The notes under the pieces were generated by a model. The model had not been told where the DNA came from. It saw nothing but the letters and a program-made list of their open reading frames with translations, and ran no database searches. Positions 53,533 to 64,000 of a stretch of DNA of 64,000 nucleotides are shown piece by piece. Source of the stretch: Saccharum officinarum (Eukaryota; Streptophyta; Magnoliopsida; Poales; Poaceae); the NCBI GenBank assembly GCA_020631735.1, contig CM036168.1, positions 97,382,932 to 97,446,931 on the forward strand. The letters are read 5' to 3'. How positions within the stretch are numbered: position 1 is the first letter of the stretch; each line of letters opens with the position of its first letter. A program made the translations under genes and the position numbers.

Positions 53533-54156
53533 GTGGAAGCTGGTGAAAGGAGGTATTATGGTATTGATTTTGTTCATGAAGCTGAGGAACAAGTCCGTAC
53601 CATCCAAAAACATATGGCTGCAGCCCAAGCTAGACAGAAAAGTTATGCTGATCGTCGTAGAAAACCGCTTGAGTTTGAAGTTAGAGACTTCGTTTACCTG
53701 AAAGTTTCTCCAATGAAGAGTGTCCAACGTTTTGGTGTTAAGCAGAAACTTGCGCCAAGATACGTGGGTCCTTTCCAAATCATAAGCAAGAGTGGAGATG
53801 TTGCGTACAAAATCCAGTTCCCTCCAGAAATGAGTGCCATATTCAACGTCTTCCATGTATCTCAGCTCAAAAAGTGTCTTCGAGTTCCTGAGGAAAGAGT
53901 CCCTTTAGGAGATATCAGGCTGGAATCTGATCTAACTTACGAAGAAAAGCCAGTCCGAGTGATCGATACTCAAGAACGAGTGACTAGAAGCAAAGTGGTT
54001 AAGTGGTATAAAGTAATGTGGAGTAATCAGGGTAGTGAAAGTGACGCTACATGGGAATGGGAGGACTATTTGCGGGATGATTATAAGGAATTCTATGAAA
54101 AATGGTACGCTTTCCAAATCTCGGGACGAGATTTTTATAAGGGGGGAGGGCTGTAA
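53533..54156 (+). CDS. Integrase C-terminus with GPY/F region and chromodomain of element B
   Basis: Same frame as the RT-integrase ORF after the TAG. First a linker, then the GPY/F-type module (FVYLKVSP, LAPRYVGPFQI, FNVFHVSQLKKCL) and a C-terminal chromodomain-like segment (PVRVIDTQERV, VVKWYKVMWSNQG, ATWEWEDYL). In yeast and plant chromoviruses this module steers integration towards heterochromatin marked on H3; plant Tekay types lack some aromatic-cage residues. The stop codon overlaps the LTR start. Confidence 0.85.
   Translation: MEAGERRYYGIDFVHEAEEQVRTIQKHMAAAQARQKSYADRRRKPLEFEVRDFVYLKVSPMKSVQRFGVKQKLAPRYVGPFQIISKSGDVAYKIQFPPEMSAIFNVFHVSQLKKCLRVPEERVPLGDIRLESDLTYEEKPVRVIDTQERVTRSKVVKWYKVMWSNQGSESDATWEWEDYLRDDYKEFYEKWYAFQISGRDFYKGGGL
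54139..54150 (+). other. Polypurine tract of element B
   Basis: AAGGGGGGAGGG, one base before the 3' LTR start at 54152; primes plus-strand synthesis. Confidence 0.9.
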
Positions 54157-57100
54157 CACCTCAGGTGTTTAGCTCCATAATTGCATTGCATTGCATGAGC
54201 ATAAGCATGCATCATTTCATGTTAATTCATGTGGTTGTAACAAATGTGATTTGTTTTTAAAGTTTTGTTTGACTCACATCATGTGACACTAGGGAGTTGG
54301 TGTAACTAAAAGGTAGAGTAGCTAATTACATCTCACAGCACCTTAGTTATACTTAGGGTCACTCATGGAGCAAGGTTCATGTTGACCAAAATCACCAAAA
54401 TGCCCTCCAAGGTGTAGTTGACCACCACTTAGCCCTAGGATGCTCTAGTTTGACCAATTAAAAAGTCCAGCTTAGAGACCTTGCATGGAGGAGCACCCTT
54501 AAGCAAAGTTGTAGAGAATTTCACAAGGAACAAAAGTTCTAATATGGCCATCTCATGAAAATGATCAGAACATGCTCAAAAATGGCCCACAAGTCAGTAT
54601 TAGAGGCTGTTTTGGGACTTAGCAATTTTGGCTAAGTGTGAAGCTGAAAACCGTTTCACTGTACCTCACTTTGGCAACTTGTAACTCACAAACTAGGCCG
54701 AATCAGTCCTTGAGCCAATTGACAAAGTTGTTGTCCACCCATAGCTCTACAACATTGTCAATATCACCATCACCTAGTTCTAAATGGTTTAGGAGATATG
54801 GTGTCTGGGAAAATGGGTTTCAGTCGGTTAGCTAACTGAAACTCGGTTTCAGTTTCTGGGTACCTCACTTCAGGGCCCTGTATGTCACTAACCAAGCCGA
54901 ACCAGTCTCCGATCTCTCTTACCAACTTGTAGTCCTTGCATAGGGCTACGACTTTGCTAATTGGAGATTTCACTAATTCGAGCTCGTTTACGAGTTAATC
55001 AACGTCAAACATTCGCTGTCAGACCACCACGCCGGGCTCCATTCAGTCGACCGACACCGACAGCTTCGCGTCGTGGCGCTCGGGCAGAGCTCGGTGGCCG
55101 CGTGGCGCTCGCGCCCTGCTGTCGCCTCCACGACACGAGCATGCGCGCGGGCGTGAAGTCGGGGCCGACACCTCAACCCCCACCACTCGCGCCACAACTC
55201 CCCCTCTCTTCCGCTCTCTCCTCACCGAGGCGGAACAACCGAGCACCATTGCCGCCTCCACTCCGACGAGCTCGTGCGCGCTCTCCACCGTACTGCCGCC
55301 CACAAAAACGCGTCCACAGCTCCGCCTTGAAGCCCGCTACCTCACCGTCCACTGCAAGCAGCCAATCGCGCTTTGGTAGGGTCACATTTTCATTTTCCAC
55401 CGCCGCGGTACCTCACCGGAGTTCCTCCGCGCGACGGCTCTCCGTGGCCAGGGGTCTCTGGGCGTCTCTGTCGCCCCTTGTAGGTGCGTTAGGGTCGAAG
55501 TAGAATGGGGATGCTCGTAGAGGGTTAGGGTTGGGACGTCAGGCTCACCGGCGGCGAGATTCGCCACCACCGTGCCGGTGGTCCGCCATGCCCGACGGCG
55601 AGCACCTTCCCGTGGCTCTGCCGCCCCGTTCTTGCCACCAATCGACTTAGCTCGATGATGTGGTCATGCTCGTCCGCTCAGCTTCGCCGGTCGGCTCACC
55701 GACGGCGAGCTCCGGCGACCGCAGCTCCTCCCCTCCGCCTCTCTCTCTCTGACCGGTGGGACCGTCTGGTCAGTCGCACGCGCGCGCGGGCGGGAGCCGT
55801 AGCAGGCCGCGCGTGGGAGCGGGCCACGCCGTGAGCCGTGGGCCGCGTCTTTCCCGGGCCGGCCCAGTAACAAATCCGATTTATTTCATTTCTTTTTATT
55901 CTGTCATAGTTTTAGTTAAGTTTTGGAAAATATAGATCTAGGGTTTTACTTGCCCAAAAATTATGAGATAAATTTTGTTGGGATCTACAGAGTGTGTAGT
56001 GTTTTAGAAAAATATGAATTGGTTATGTGATGTTTAGTTCCCGGGATATTTAATTAGGTCTTTGAAATGTGTTTTAAATCACATGCAAACTTGTTTAAAT
56101 CATATCTTGAGTTTCAGTGTTCCAAAAATTATGAAATTTGGTGGGTAGGCTAATTTATACTTGCTCTAGCTCTGATAAAAATTTGGGCAGTAGTGCTTAA
56201 GTACTTTTCAAGTTATAATGCTATCTAGTTATTTTAGGAAATACTTAAATGAATTTTTGTAATTTTTCTACATGTGCAATGTTCATATAAGTTTTTGGAG
56301 AATGGCTTGGTACCTTAAAGTGTCCAAGAAAATTAGGAAATCTGTTGTTTGACACTTTTTAATATGATTTGTTAATTATACAAAAATCAGCCTTTTGGGC
56401 TTGTGAATTTTGTTTGGGGCGTTTCTGTAAATAATTTTAGTTCAAATTTTTACAGTGGTCTCTTTTTGGTTCATAGAGCCTTCTGTATTTTTGTAGAATT
56501 TTAGGAGCAGTTTACATATATGTTTAAAATTCCACTTAATTACTTAAGTAAATTAAGAAATGAGTATAAATAAATATTCTAGGTGGGCATACCTTACTTT
56601 CTGGTGTTTTTGTGACCAGTGTGAACTTTTGGTAACATTGGTTTGGTCTTAGAGAATGTTTGCCACATAAATAAATATTTAATCTTTGTAATTCTAGGTT
56701 TTCTGGACAGCCGGTAGTATTTCTAGGTTTGACCTTTGATAAAGGTGGTTGCTGGAAAACTTGTAAATACCAAAGTTGTAGTAAGCTTGATAAACTAGCT
56801 TGTGTCAAAATTTGGGAGCATTTGGCTTAGTAGTTTGGGAGTTATAGCTGTTTAAAGTGGCTATCCAGAAATGACTGCTCTCTGTTTGGAGAGGACAGAT
56901 TCTGGAACTTTGGAATTTCGACTAGGCAAACTTTGAAATTAAGTGTTGAGGTATGAAAATATTTTGTAGAGTATTTTATAAGCTTTCCAGATTGTCTTGT
57001 ATCATGCCTTTAAGGTTTGGGAATCTCCAGTTATGATAAAAACACGTAGCTGCTGTCCAGAAATTTTTGTCATAATAATTGATGAATTGTTGTTGGTAAC

Positions 57101-58991
57101 CTAAGTAATGTTATTCTTATGATTTTTAGGTGTTAGGGCCTTAACTGAAGCGGAATAATTGTACATTAGGTTGGGTAGATTAGGTAAGTACTTCTCCACC
57201 GGAGAAGAGATTTGCACGTACTAATAAAGTGACTTGAGTAGAGTACTTTTATTGCTGAAATGCATTTCATTCCGAGCATGTTGCACCCATTATGCATCCA
57301 TGATATTTATTGTGCATTCATGCAATAGGTGTTCCGGAGGGGGTAACGCTCCTCGAATTCGAGCAAGTGATTCCGGAGGAGGACCAGGAGCAGCAGAAGG
57401 AGCCCGAGGATCCAGCAGGCGAAGGAGTGCCCGCAGACGACCTACCTGAGTGTCCTGACCACCGGCCCTCGACCTTTCTGAAAGGCAAGCCCCGGTGCAT
57501 GCTGAACCCATCATTTTATAAATCTATCTTGAGTACTTTTAAATGTTTAATGCATTAAGTTGTAGGAGTTGTATGAAAACAATTGTTGCATTATACCTGT
57601 CCTTGTCCAGATATTGTACTTAACTCCTATTTTAGGTTTAGGCACGTATCAATGCTTAGCCCTGCTTAGTTCGGTAGAAGTCGGGTGATTTCCGGTCATC
57701 CGCGAGATGTAGGAAGGAGTCACGAGTGGCTTTATGGCTATCGTGGATGGAACCATGCCTTAAAATGAAATTGAGACCGGGCGGGAGTTCGATAGTACAG
57801 CCGCAAGACACTTCACGTCTTAGGTGTGGAGCTATGCCCGTCTGAGTCGTTTAAGGACCGATACGTTGTACGTCCTTGAGTCATGTTGAACGCAGTCTAA
57901 CACTTAGTTGGCCGGATAAGCCGTTCCGACCGCGAAGCCGAGTAATGTGGTTCAGGCCGGAAATCGAATGGTAGGTTGCTTCTTGGAGGAGAGAAAGGAT
58001 GTGCTTGGGGACATTGGCGTGAGACCAAGGGGGGTTAGAGTCCCTATCACCTGGCAGAGTGTCGCCCTTAGGGTCGCGACATCATTCGGACCCGCGATTC
58101 CTGAATCATATGAAAAGGTGACTTGTGCGACCCTGGCAGGGGCCTGCGCGGTGAGTGTTAGAAATACCCCTCCAGCTGGATAGGAATTCGATTCGAATCG
58201 CCATCGCTCCCGATTAGTGAGCACTTGACTTGAGCAGCGGCAACGTAGATCTCATTAAATGAACAGGTGGTTAAGGGAATGATACAATGTTGCCACAATG
58301 ATATACCTGCTATGGATATAATAATAATGTTGTTTGATTATTATCAAGTGCATGCTTAGTACAGGTGCTAAGATAGATGACAGGTAAATGCTAAAAAGAA
58401 CTGCTAGTACAAGTTATAAGAATTTCAATTACTTATGCCTTTATGCAAAATGTGATGTCAGCTAGCCTCTTGTGTAAGCCTTGCATAATCCTTGGTGTCA
58501 TCTTATTTCTGGTTTTCGACGGGTAAGTCTAGCTGAGTACATTCCAGTACTCAGGGTTTATTCCCTCCTGTTGCAGATGATATGCTCTATCAAGGCTTCT
58601 GCAAAACTTGTCTCCACCCTGCGGGTGACGAAGACTAGATCACTAGGGCGTGATCATCTTTTATGTACTTTTCTGATGCTTTTGCGGGTTGTTGATCAAC
58701 AAGACTGGCAGTAGTTAAACAAAAGGGTGTGTGTGTGCTTCCGCTACTTTATAAACTTGGTTTGTAATATTTGCGACTCCGTGTGTGTAAACTTATTTCA
58801 GAACTACTTGTGAAATGTAACGTATGATGTTGTATGTTGAATGATGCGATCTTGGTTGTAAGCAAGTTGGTTTGAAATCCTTCGTGGTTTCGATTGACTA
58901 CCGGGATTATATGGGCTCAAGTTCGAAAATTTGAGCGCTTTGGTGCTTGTTTTTATACTTGTGCTCTTATAATTTGGTCGGTTCTGTTACA
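54152..58991 (+). repeat. 3' LTR of element B (4840 bp)
   Basis: Same ends as the 5' LTR and about 1% different by eye, mostly transitions. It keeps 36 bp near 57835-57875 missing from the 5' LTR, and carries the mini-exon at 57329-57484 with an open reading (CGG) where the 5' LTR has TGA. Confidence 0.93.
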
Positions 58992-58996
58992 TCCAT
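58992..58996. repeat. Target-site duplication of element B (right copy)
   Basis: TCCAT following the LTR end; matches 42909-42913. Confidence 0.95.
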
Positions 58997-59107
58997 CTTG
59001 CCACCAACCTTGGAATGTACTAATCCTCATATGCTACATACAACTTAGGCATAGGATTAGTACTTAGGCATTGTCACTAATTACCAACACCAAACATAGG
59101 ACTTTCA
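58997..59107 (-). repeat. 3' LTR of element C, proximal part (right of the nested insertion)
   Basis: Minus-strand LTR start TGAAAGTCCTATG at 59107, directly after the polypurine tract; continues beyond element B at 42913. Confidence 0.8.
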
Positions 59108-60228
59108 ATCTCCCCCTTGTTGGTAATTGGTGACAAACCTTTCACAAAGATATTATGATAAAATTTTGATTGAACCCATGTCACATTGTCCAAGTATATT
59201 ACCATGTGTAAGAATTATGGACATGTGATCATGAATTCAAATTGATAGCAATGGCTCCCCCTACATGTATGCTATATGTTTGGATTTTGGAAGCATACAT
59301 GTTAGATAGAAAAGATTAGGAGCATTGACTACCAATAGGTGCTAAGTGTTTGAGATTATAGACCTTTGAAGCGTGATACCATCGGAGTAGCGATAAACAC
59401 CATCTTAGCACCTTGTGTAGTTAGATCCCACTTGGAAAAGCATAAACATAACTAGAAACCTCGTGAGATCAACATTATAAGCAAGCCTCTAGTACCACTT
59501 TGAAAAACATGAAGCAAGAAAAATCTAACTACTTCCTATTCATGCTAGTACCTCAATATACCATTCAAATTATACTAGCAAGTCACCACACAAGCAAAGT
59601 ATCGGAGAAAAAAATGCAAAACTATGCATCATACATATGAAGTGCACATGGAAATGCAACAATCATGCTTAAAAGCTTGCTCCCCCTACTTGTGTGCTCA
59701 AAATTTTAGTTGATCCTCTTCTTTTATCAATTCTCCCTCTTTAGGTTTTCTCCCCCTTTAGAATCTATCTTTGTGAACAACATTTTCTCCCCCTTTGGCA
59801 CCAATGACCACAAGGGACCAAATTTTAGATAGAATATCATGTCATGGGGTCAGGATCAAGTTTGTGATTCAACTAGATTGCTTGCACAAATAAAATGCTT
59901 CGGTTTGATCCAAGGGCAAGCTTCTTCACACCTCACTAGAAGGGTTATCATGCACCATGTTAAAGCAAATATTTAGACAAGTTTTCTAGATTAAACACTT
60001 AGGATCACAAGCTACTTAAACAAGTTATATGCTACCACTAGATCATACAAGTCATGGAAACAATAGTGACATCATATAAACTTCAAAATCATTTGATTTT
60101 CATGAATGAGCCTAGAACATGTAAATTATGACTAGATGCACTAAACAAGTCCTTAGCATAGAATATATGACATGTCAACCAATTGTACCTTAGAGTTTGA
60201 AGGAGAGGCATGTCATATATGGGGTGCA
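59108..60228 (-). other. Polypurine tract and 3' non-coding region of element C
   Basis: AACAAGGGGGAGAT on the minus strand abuts the LTR at 59108-59121. The remaining 1.1 kb up to the RNase H stop has no supported ORF; SIRE-type elements often have such a spacer or an env-like remnant here, but I see no env motif. Confidence 0.6.
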
Positions 60229-60525
60229 TCAACTCATATTGGAGAAGTCAAGTATGTTCAACTCATTCTTTAGCTTGTGAAATCTCTTCTCATCAATTGG
60301 CTTGGTGAATAGATCAGCTAATTGATCTTCAGTGCCCACACTCTCAATAGCAATGTCACCCTTTTGTTGATGATCTCTAATAAAGTGATGGCGAACATCA
60401 ATATGCTTTGTTCTTTGATGTTGAACTGGATTGTTGGTTAGCTTCATGGCACTTTCATTGTCACATAACAATGGTACATTCTTGAAGTTGATTCCAAAAT
60501 CTTTTAATGTGGCCTTCATCCACAA
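60229..60525 (-). pseudogene. RNase H C-terminus of element C
   Basis: Continues the RT frame after a TAA: landmarks FKNVPLLCDNESAMKL, TKHIDVRHHFIRD and the DQLADLFTKP end block of copia RNase H. The preceding stop sits where relatives have a Gln codon (CAA to TAA). Confidence 0.8.
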
Positions 60526-60528
60526 GAT

Positions 60529-62145
60529 TTATGCACAACAACTACCCGCGGCGATGTATTCGGTCTCGGCGGTAGATAGTGCAATACTATTTTGCTTCTT
60601 AGATGACCATGAGACAAGTGATCTTCCCAACAATTGACAAGTCCCGGAAGTGCTTTTTCTCTCCACTTTGTCACCGGCATAGTCGGAATCCGAATATCCA
60701 ACTAGCTCAAAGCTTGCACCTTTGGGATACCATAATCCAACATCTTGTGTATACTTTAAATACCTCAATATTCTCTTTGTTGCCTTAAAATGACTTTCTC
60801 TTGGTGAGGCTTGAAATCTTGCACACATGCATACACTAAACATTACATCGGGCCTTGATGCCGTCACATAGAGTAGGCTACCAATCATTGATCTATATAA
60901 CTTTTGATCCACCATGTTGCCACTCTTGTCACTATCTAAGCTTCCACTAGTGCTCATTGGAGTAGTGATTCCTTTTGCATCTTCCATACCAAACTTCTTT
61001 AGCATATCCTTTATGTACTTGGTTTGGCTTACAAATGTTCCTTTCTTCATTTGTTTGATTTGAAGTCCAAGAAAGAAACTAAGTTCACCAATCATTGACA
61101 TTTCAAATTCCTTTGCCATCATTTTCCCAAACTCATCACAATAATCTTGATTGGTTGAACCGAATATGATATCATCAACATATATTTGCAACACAAACAA
61201 GTCTTCCCCAATCTTCTTGGTGAAGAGAGTAGTATCCACTTTGCCCATGACAAATCCTTTGGATAGCAAGAAGTCCCTTAATCTTTCATACCATGCTCTA
61301 GGTGCTTGCTTCAATCCATACAAGGCCTTCCTTAACTTGTATACATGATTGGGTTTCTTGTCATCTTCAAAACCGGAAGGTTGCTCCACATACACCTCCT
61401 CTTGGATGTACCCATTGAGAAATACACTCTTCACATCTATTTGATATAGCTTGATATTGTGAGCATAAGCATAGGCAAGTAAGATCCTAATTACTTCTAA
61501 TCTTGCAACCGGGGCACAAGTTTCACCAAAGTCAAGACCCTCTATTTGTGTATAACCTTGAGCCACTAGTCTTGCTTTGTTCCTTACTACTATCCCATCT
61601 TGATCTTGTTTGTTGCGAAAGACCCATCTTGTTCCAATGATATTGTGATCCTTAGGCCTCTCAACTAATTTACATACTTCATTTCTCTTGAAGTTGTTAA
61701 GCTCTTCATGCATTGCATTTACCCAATCCGGATCTCTCAATGCTTTATCAATGTCCTTAGGTTCTTCCATTGACACAAAAGACGAGTGAGCACAAAATGA
61801 TGCCAATCTTGATCTAGTTTGAACTCCCCTTTGTATGTCACCAATGATAGAATCCAATGGATGGTCTCTTGCAATGTTAGTTGGTTGAAGCACTTGAACT
61901 TGATTGCTTAGATGTTGATGTTGATCATGAGTTGGAGATGATGAACTAGCTACTTGTTGATCTTGTTGCACTTGAGATGATGTACTACCTTGATTTTTCA
62001 TTAGAGAACCACTAACTTGTGTAATTGGACTTTGGAGCACTTGATCTTTGTTGTCATCCACATCAATCACTTGCTTTGGCTTAATATCACCAATATCCAT
62101 TTCTTTCGTAGCATTTGTCAATTGAGTTCCTCTCACATCATTCAA
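60529..62145 (-). pseudogene. pol: Copia reverse transcriptase and RNase H N-terminus of element C
   Basis: About 538 codons. [63 protein letters not shown] and catalytic [10 protein letters not shown]. RNase [19 protein letters not shown] and [12 protein letters not shown]. The Gln/Ser-rich N-terminal part is the integrase-RT linker. Bounded by TAA at both sides within one frame, so the polyprotein is broken. Confidence 0.88.
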
Positions 62146-62151
62146 GTTTTT

Positions 62152-62883
62152 TTATTCATCTTGAGAGCCATTTGTTTCATCAAACTTAACATCATGTACT
62201 TCTTCAAGTTGTCCACTAGCTAGGTTCCATACTCTATAAGCTTTGCTAGTAGTGGAGTAACCAAGTAGAAAGCCTTCATCACATTTCTTTTCAAACTTGC
62301 TCAATCTAGTACCCTTCTTCAAGATGTAGCATTTGCAACCAAATACCTGAAAGTATGCAATGTTAGGCTTTCTTCCATTTAAGATATCATATGGTGTCTT
62401 CTCTAGAAACTTGTGGCAATAGAGGCGGTTGCTATAGAAGCAATCCATGTTGATTGCTTCGGCCCAAAATGAATGACTCACATTATACTCATTCAACATT
62501 GATCTTGCCATGTCAATTAAGGTTCTATTCTTTCTCTCAACTAGGCCATTAGATTGAGGTGTATACTTGGCCGAGAATTGATGTTTGATTTCAAGCTCAT
62601 CACATAGCTCATCAATTCTTGTGTTTCTAAACTCACTTCCATTGTCACTTATCACTTTCTTGATTGTGGTTTCAAACTCATTTTGTACTCTCTAGATGAA
62701 CTTCTTGAATATGTCAAATACATTAATCTTGTCCACAAGAAAGAATACCCATGTATATCTAGTGAGATCATCCATAATCACAAAGTCATACTTGTTGCCA
62801 CCAATGCTTGTGTATGTAGTTGGCCCAAATAGATCCATGTGCAACAACTCAAATGCCTTGGAAGTACTCATAATGCTCTTCAA
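62152..62883 (-). pseudogene. Copia integrase of element C (one internal TAG)
   Basis: D-D-E core: FELLHMDLFGPT, then VISDNGSEFRN, then PQSNGLVERKNRTL, followed by the KPNIAYFQVFGCKCYI and KCDEGFLLGYS blocks. A TAG at about 62689 (after FKKFI) and a TAA at 62152 interrupt an otherwise single frame; a TAA also separates it from the zinc-binding part upstream. Confidence 0.85.
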
Positions 62884-62901
62884 TGGATGAGTGTTGCCTA
62901 C

Positions 62902-63429
62902 TTACTTTCCGGCTTGACATGCACTACATAGCTTATCCTTCTCAAATGTGACATCCTTCAAGCCTCTAACTAAGTCATGTTTCACTAACTTGTTCAATTG
63001 CTTCATTCCAACATGACCAAGTCTTCTATGCCATAACCAACCCATACTTGATTTGGTGAGCAAACATGTTGAAAGTTGAGTGTCACTAGCATTGAAATCA
63101 ACCAAGTATAGATTCTCATATCCAAAGCCTTTGAAGATCAAGTTAGAGCCATCAACACTAACTATCTCCACATCATCAACACCAAATATGCATTTAAAAC
63201 CGAGATCACACAATTGAGCAACCGAGAGAAGATTGAAGTTCAACTTTTCAACTAAGAGCACATTGAAAATGCTATGATCATTAGATATTGCAATCCTTCC
63301 AAGAGCCTTTACATCACCCTTGCTATTGTCACCAAATGTGATGCTATCAATGCCACTATCATTTGATTTGAGAGAGTTGAACATTCTTGAATCACCGGTC
63401 ATATGTTGAGAGCACCCACTATCAAGCAC
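62902..63429 (-). pseudogene. Copia protease and integrase zinc-binding region of element C
   Basis: Protease active site LDSGCSQHMTG at the start; then the GAG-pre-integrase region with LWHRRLGHVGMKQL and CSACQAGK giving the H-H-C-C zinc set. Ends in TAA right after QAGK, where relatives continue with Gln. The change of frame to the gag ORF upstream lies around 63430-63471. Confidence 0.85.
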
Positions 63430-63471
63430 CCAATGCCTTCCTCCGGCCTTGTAATTTACCTACAAAACAAT

Positions 63472-64000
63472 TTAATATCTTTTAGATATCCATACTTGCT
63501 TGGGTCCTTGGAGGTTAGTAACTAAACTCTTTAGTACCCAAATGGCCTTCTTCTTTGGGCCCATAATTGGTGTACCAACAAACCTATCATGCACACCTTT
63601 CTCACCCTTGGTAAGCACATAACAAGAATCAAAAGGAATGTAAGGTATATTAGTATTTTTCTTGTTCTTGTTCATTTTGTTGTAATTAATCTCTAGATGC
63701 CCAACTTGCTTGCATCTATTGCAATAACGACCATTGCCCTTCACAAAGTGAGACTTTGGAGTAGCAAAGGCCACCTTGCTCTTCTTGGGAGTATAGCCCA
63801 AACCCTCTTTGTTAAGAGAGAACCTTTGGCTATCTAAGCATTTTAGCAAGCGGGCATCCCCACCATAGGCATTGCCTAACGCGCGGGTGAGATCATCCAC
63901 CTCTCTCTTGAGAGTTTCATTCTCAACCTCAAGTGATGAATCACTAGTAGTAGAGATAGAGTTGGTTGTGGCGGATGATGATGAGCTACATGAAGCATTA
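63472..64000 (-). CDS. gag: Gag C-terminal part of element C (runs off the right edge)
   Basis: The open frame continues to the window end with a Ser-rich stretch and ENETLKREVDDL, typical of SIRE-type gag. The zinc knuckle reads CNRCKQVGHLEINY: the fourth metal ligand (Cys) is Tyr, a single G-to-A change, so metal binding is probably lost. Lys-rich segment follows; stop at 63472. Confidence 0.8.
   Translation of the reverse strand, partial: NASCSSSSSATTNSISTTSDSSLEVENETLKREVDDLTRALGNAYGGDARLLKCLDSQRFSLNKEGLGYTPKKSKVAFATPKSHFVKGNGRYCNRCKQVGHLEINYNKMNKNKKNTNIPYIPFDSCYVLTKGEKGVHDRFVGTPIMGPKKKAIWVLKSLVTNLQGPKQVWISKRY

Larger units (their letters stand above)
42914..58991 (+). mobile_element. 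Element B: complete 16.1 kb Ty3/gypsy chromovirus with an extra H3-mimic ORF
   Basis: Two 4.8 kb LTRs (42914-47719 and 54152-58991) flank an internal region with primer site, leader, extra ORF, gag, protease, RT, RNase H, integrase and chromodomain, then a polypurine tract. A perfect TCCAT target duplication lies at 42909-42913 and 58992-58996. RT-integrase order and the C-terminal chromodomain place it among chromoviruses, closest by motif to the Tekay/Del clade. Coding lesions are few: a TAG at the gag end, a frame change between protease and RT, and a TAG in the integrase tail. LTRs differ by roughly 1% where I compared them, so the insertion is fairly young. Confidence 0.95.
41153..64000 (-). 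mobile_element. Element C: Ty1/copia SIRE-type retrotransposon hosting element B
   Basis: Minus strand; gag starts beyond the right edge, then zinc knuckle, protease, integrase, RT, RNase H, a 1.1 kb non-coding 3' region, polypurine tract and 3' LTR split by B. Integrase before RT and the YVDDIIFGS motif define copia; the long 3' spacer, the GGGGGAGAT tract and the TGAAAG...CTTTCA LTR ends resemble SIRE/Maximus elements. Several stop codons make it non-autonomous. 5' LTR not in the window. Confidence 0.88.

Noticed and set aside
59108..60228. Env-like gene in the 3' spacer of element C
   Set aside because: No ORF of useful length, signal peptide or transmembrane pattern in the minus-strand frames.

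Overview
The window is nuclear DNA of a grass, most likely a panicoid grass of the sorghum, sugarcane or maize group. The evidence is GC-rich spliced plant genes (a cinnamate 4-hydroxylase, a PPR-DYW editing factor, an EDR4-like zinc-ribbon protein, an SCY1-like pseudokinase), many Stowaway and Tourist-like MITEs, and large Ty3/gypsy chromovirus and Ty1/copia SIRE-type retrotransposons. No rRNA, tRNA or CRISPR was seen.

Layout. 1-8194: a decayed Ty3/gypsy element (A, minus strand) cut by the window edge, with a 4.0 kb 5' LTR at 4165-8194. 8195-16061: the C4H gene (11032-14298, plus) with AC-element promoter motifs; its second intron is mostly MITEs. 16062-33144: an SCYL1/CTEXP-type gene, whose first half appears twice on either side of exactly 100 N. 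This looks like an assembly or haplotype duplication, not a biological one. 33992-35914 (minus): intronless PPR-DYW gene. 36936-38393 (minus): EDR4-like gene with an in-frame, stop-free intron. 38.5-41.15 kb: MITE-bearing intergenic DNA. 41153-64000: a SIRE-type copia element (C, minus strand), into whose 3' LTR a complete 16.1 kb Ty3/gypsy chromovirus (B, plus, 42914-58991, TSD TCCAT) has inserted.

The most unusual content is shared by the two gypsy elements A and B. Between the 5' LTR and gag each carries an extra ORF whose N-terminus copies the histone H3 tail (A: MARTKQTARKSTG; B: MTRTKRTARKSTGGRAPR). Long coiled coils and an acidic tail follow. Element B also has a chromodomain at the end of its integrase, so one element carries both an H3-tail mimic and an H3-tail-reader fold. 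In both elements a conserved 18-codon leader exon ends at a GTAAGT donor, and both the extra ORF and gag start directly after CAG acceptor-like sites in the same phase. This suggests that alternative splicing delivers either product.

The host genes are unrelated in function (lignin/phenylpropanoid entry, tRNA export/trafficking pseudokinase, organelle RNA editing, defence-related zinc ribbon) and show no operon-like relation. The breaks in the transposons are mostly C-to-T or G-to-A nonsense changes, as expected for methylated repeats.
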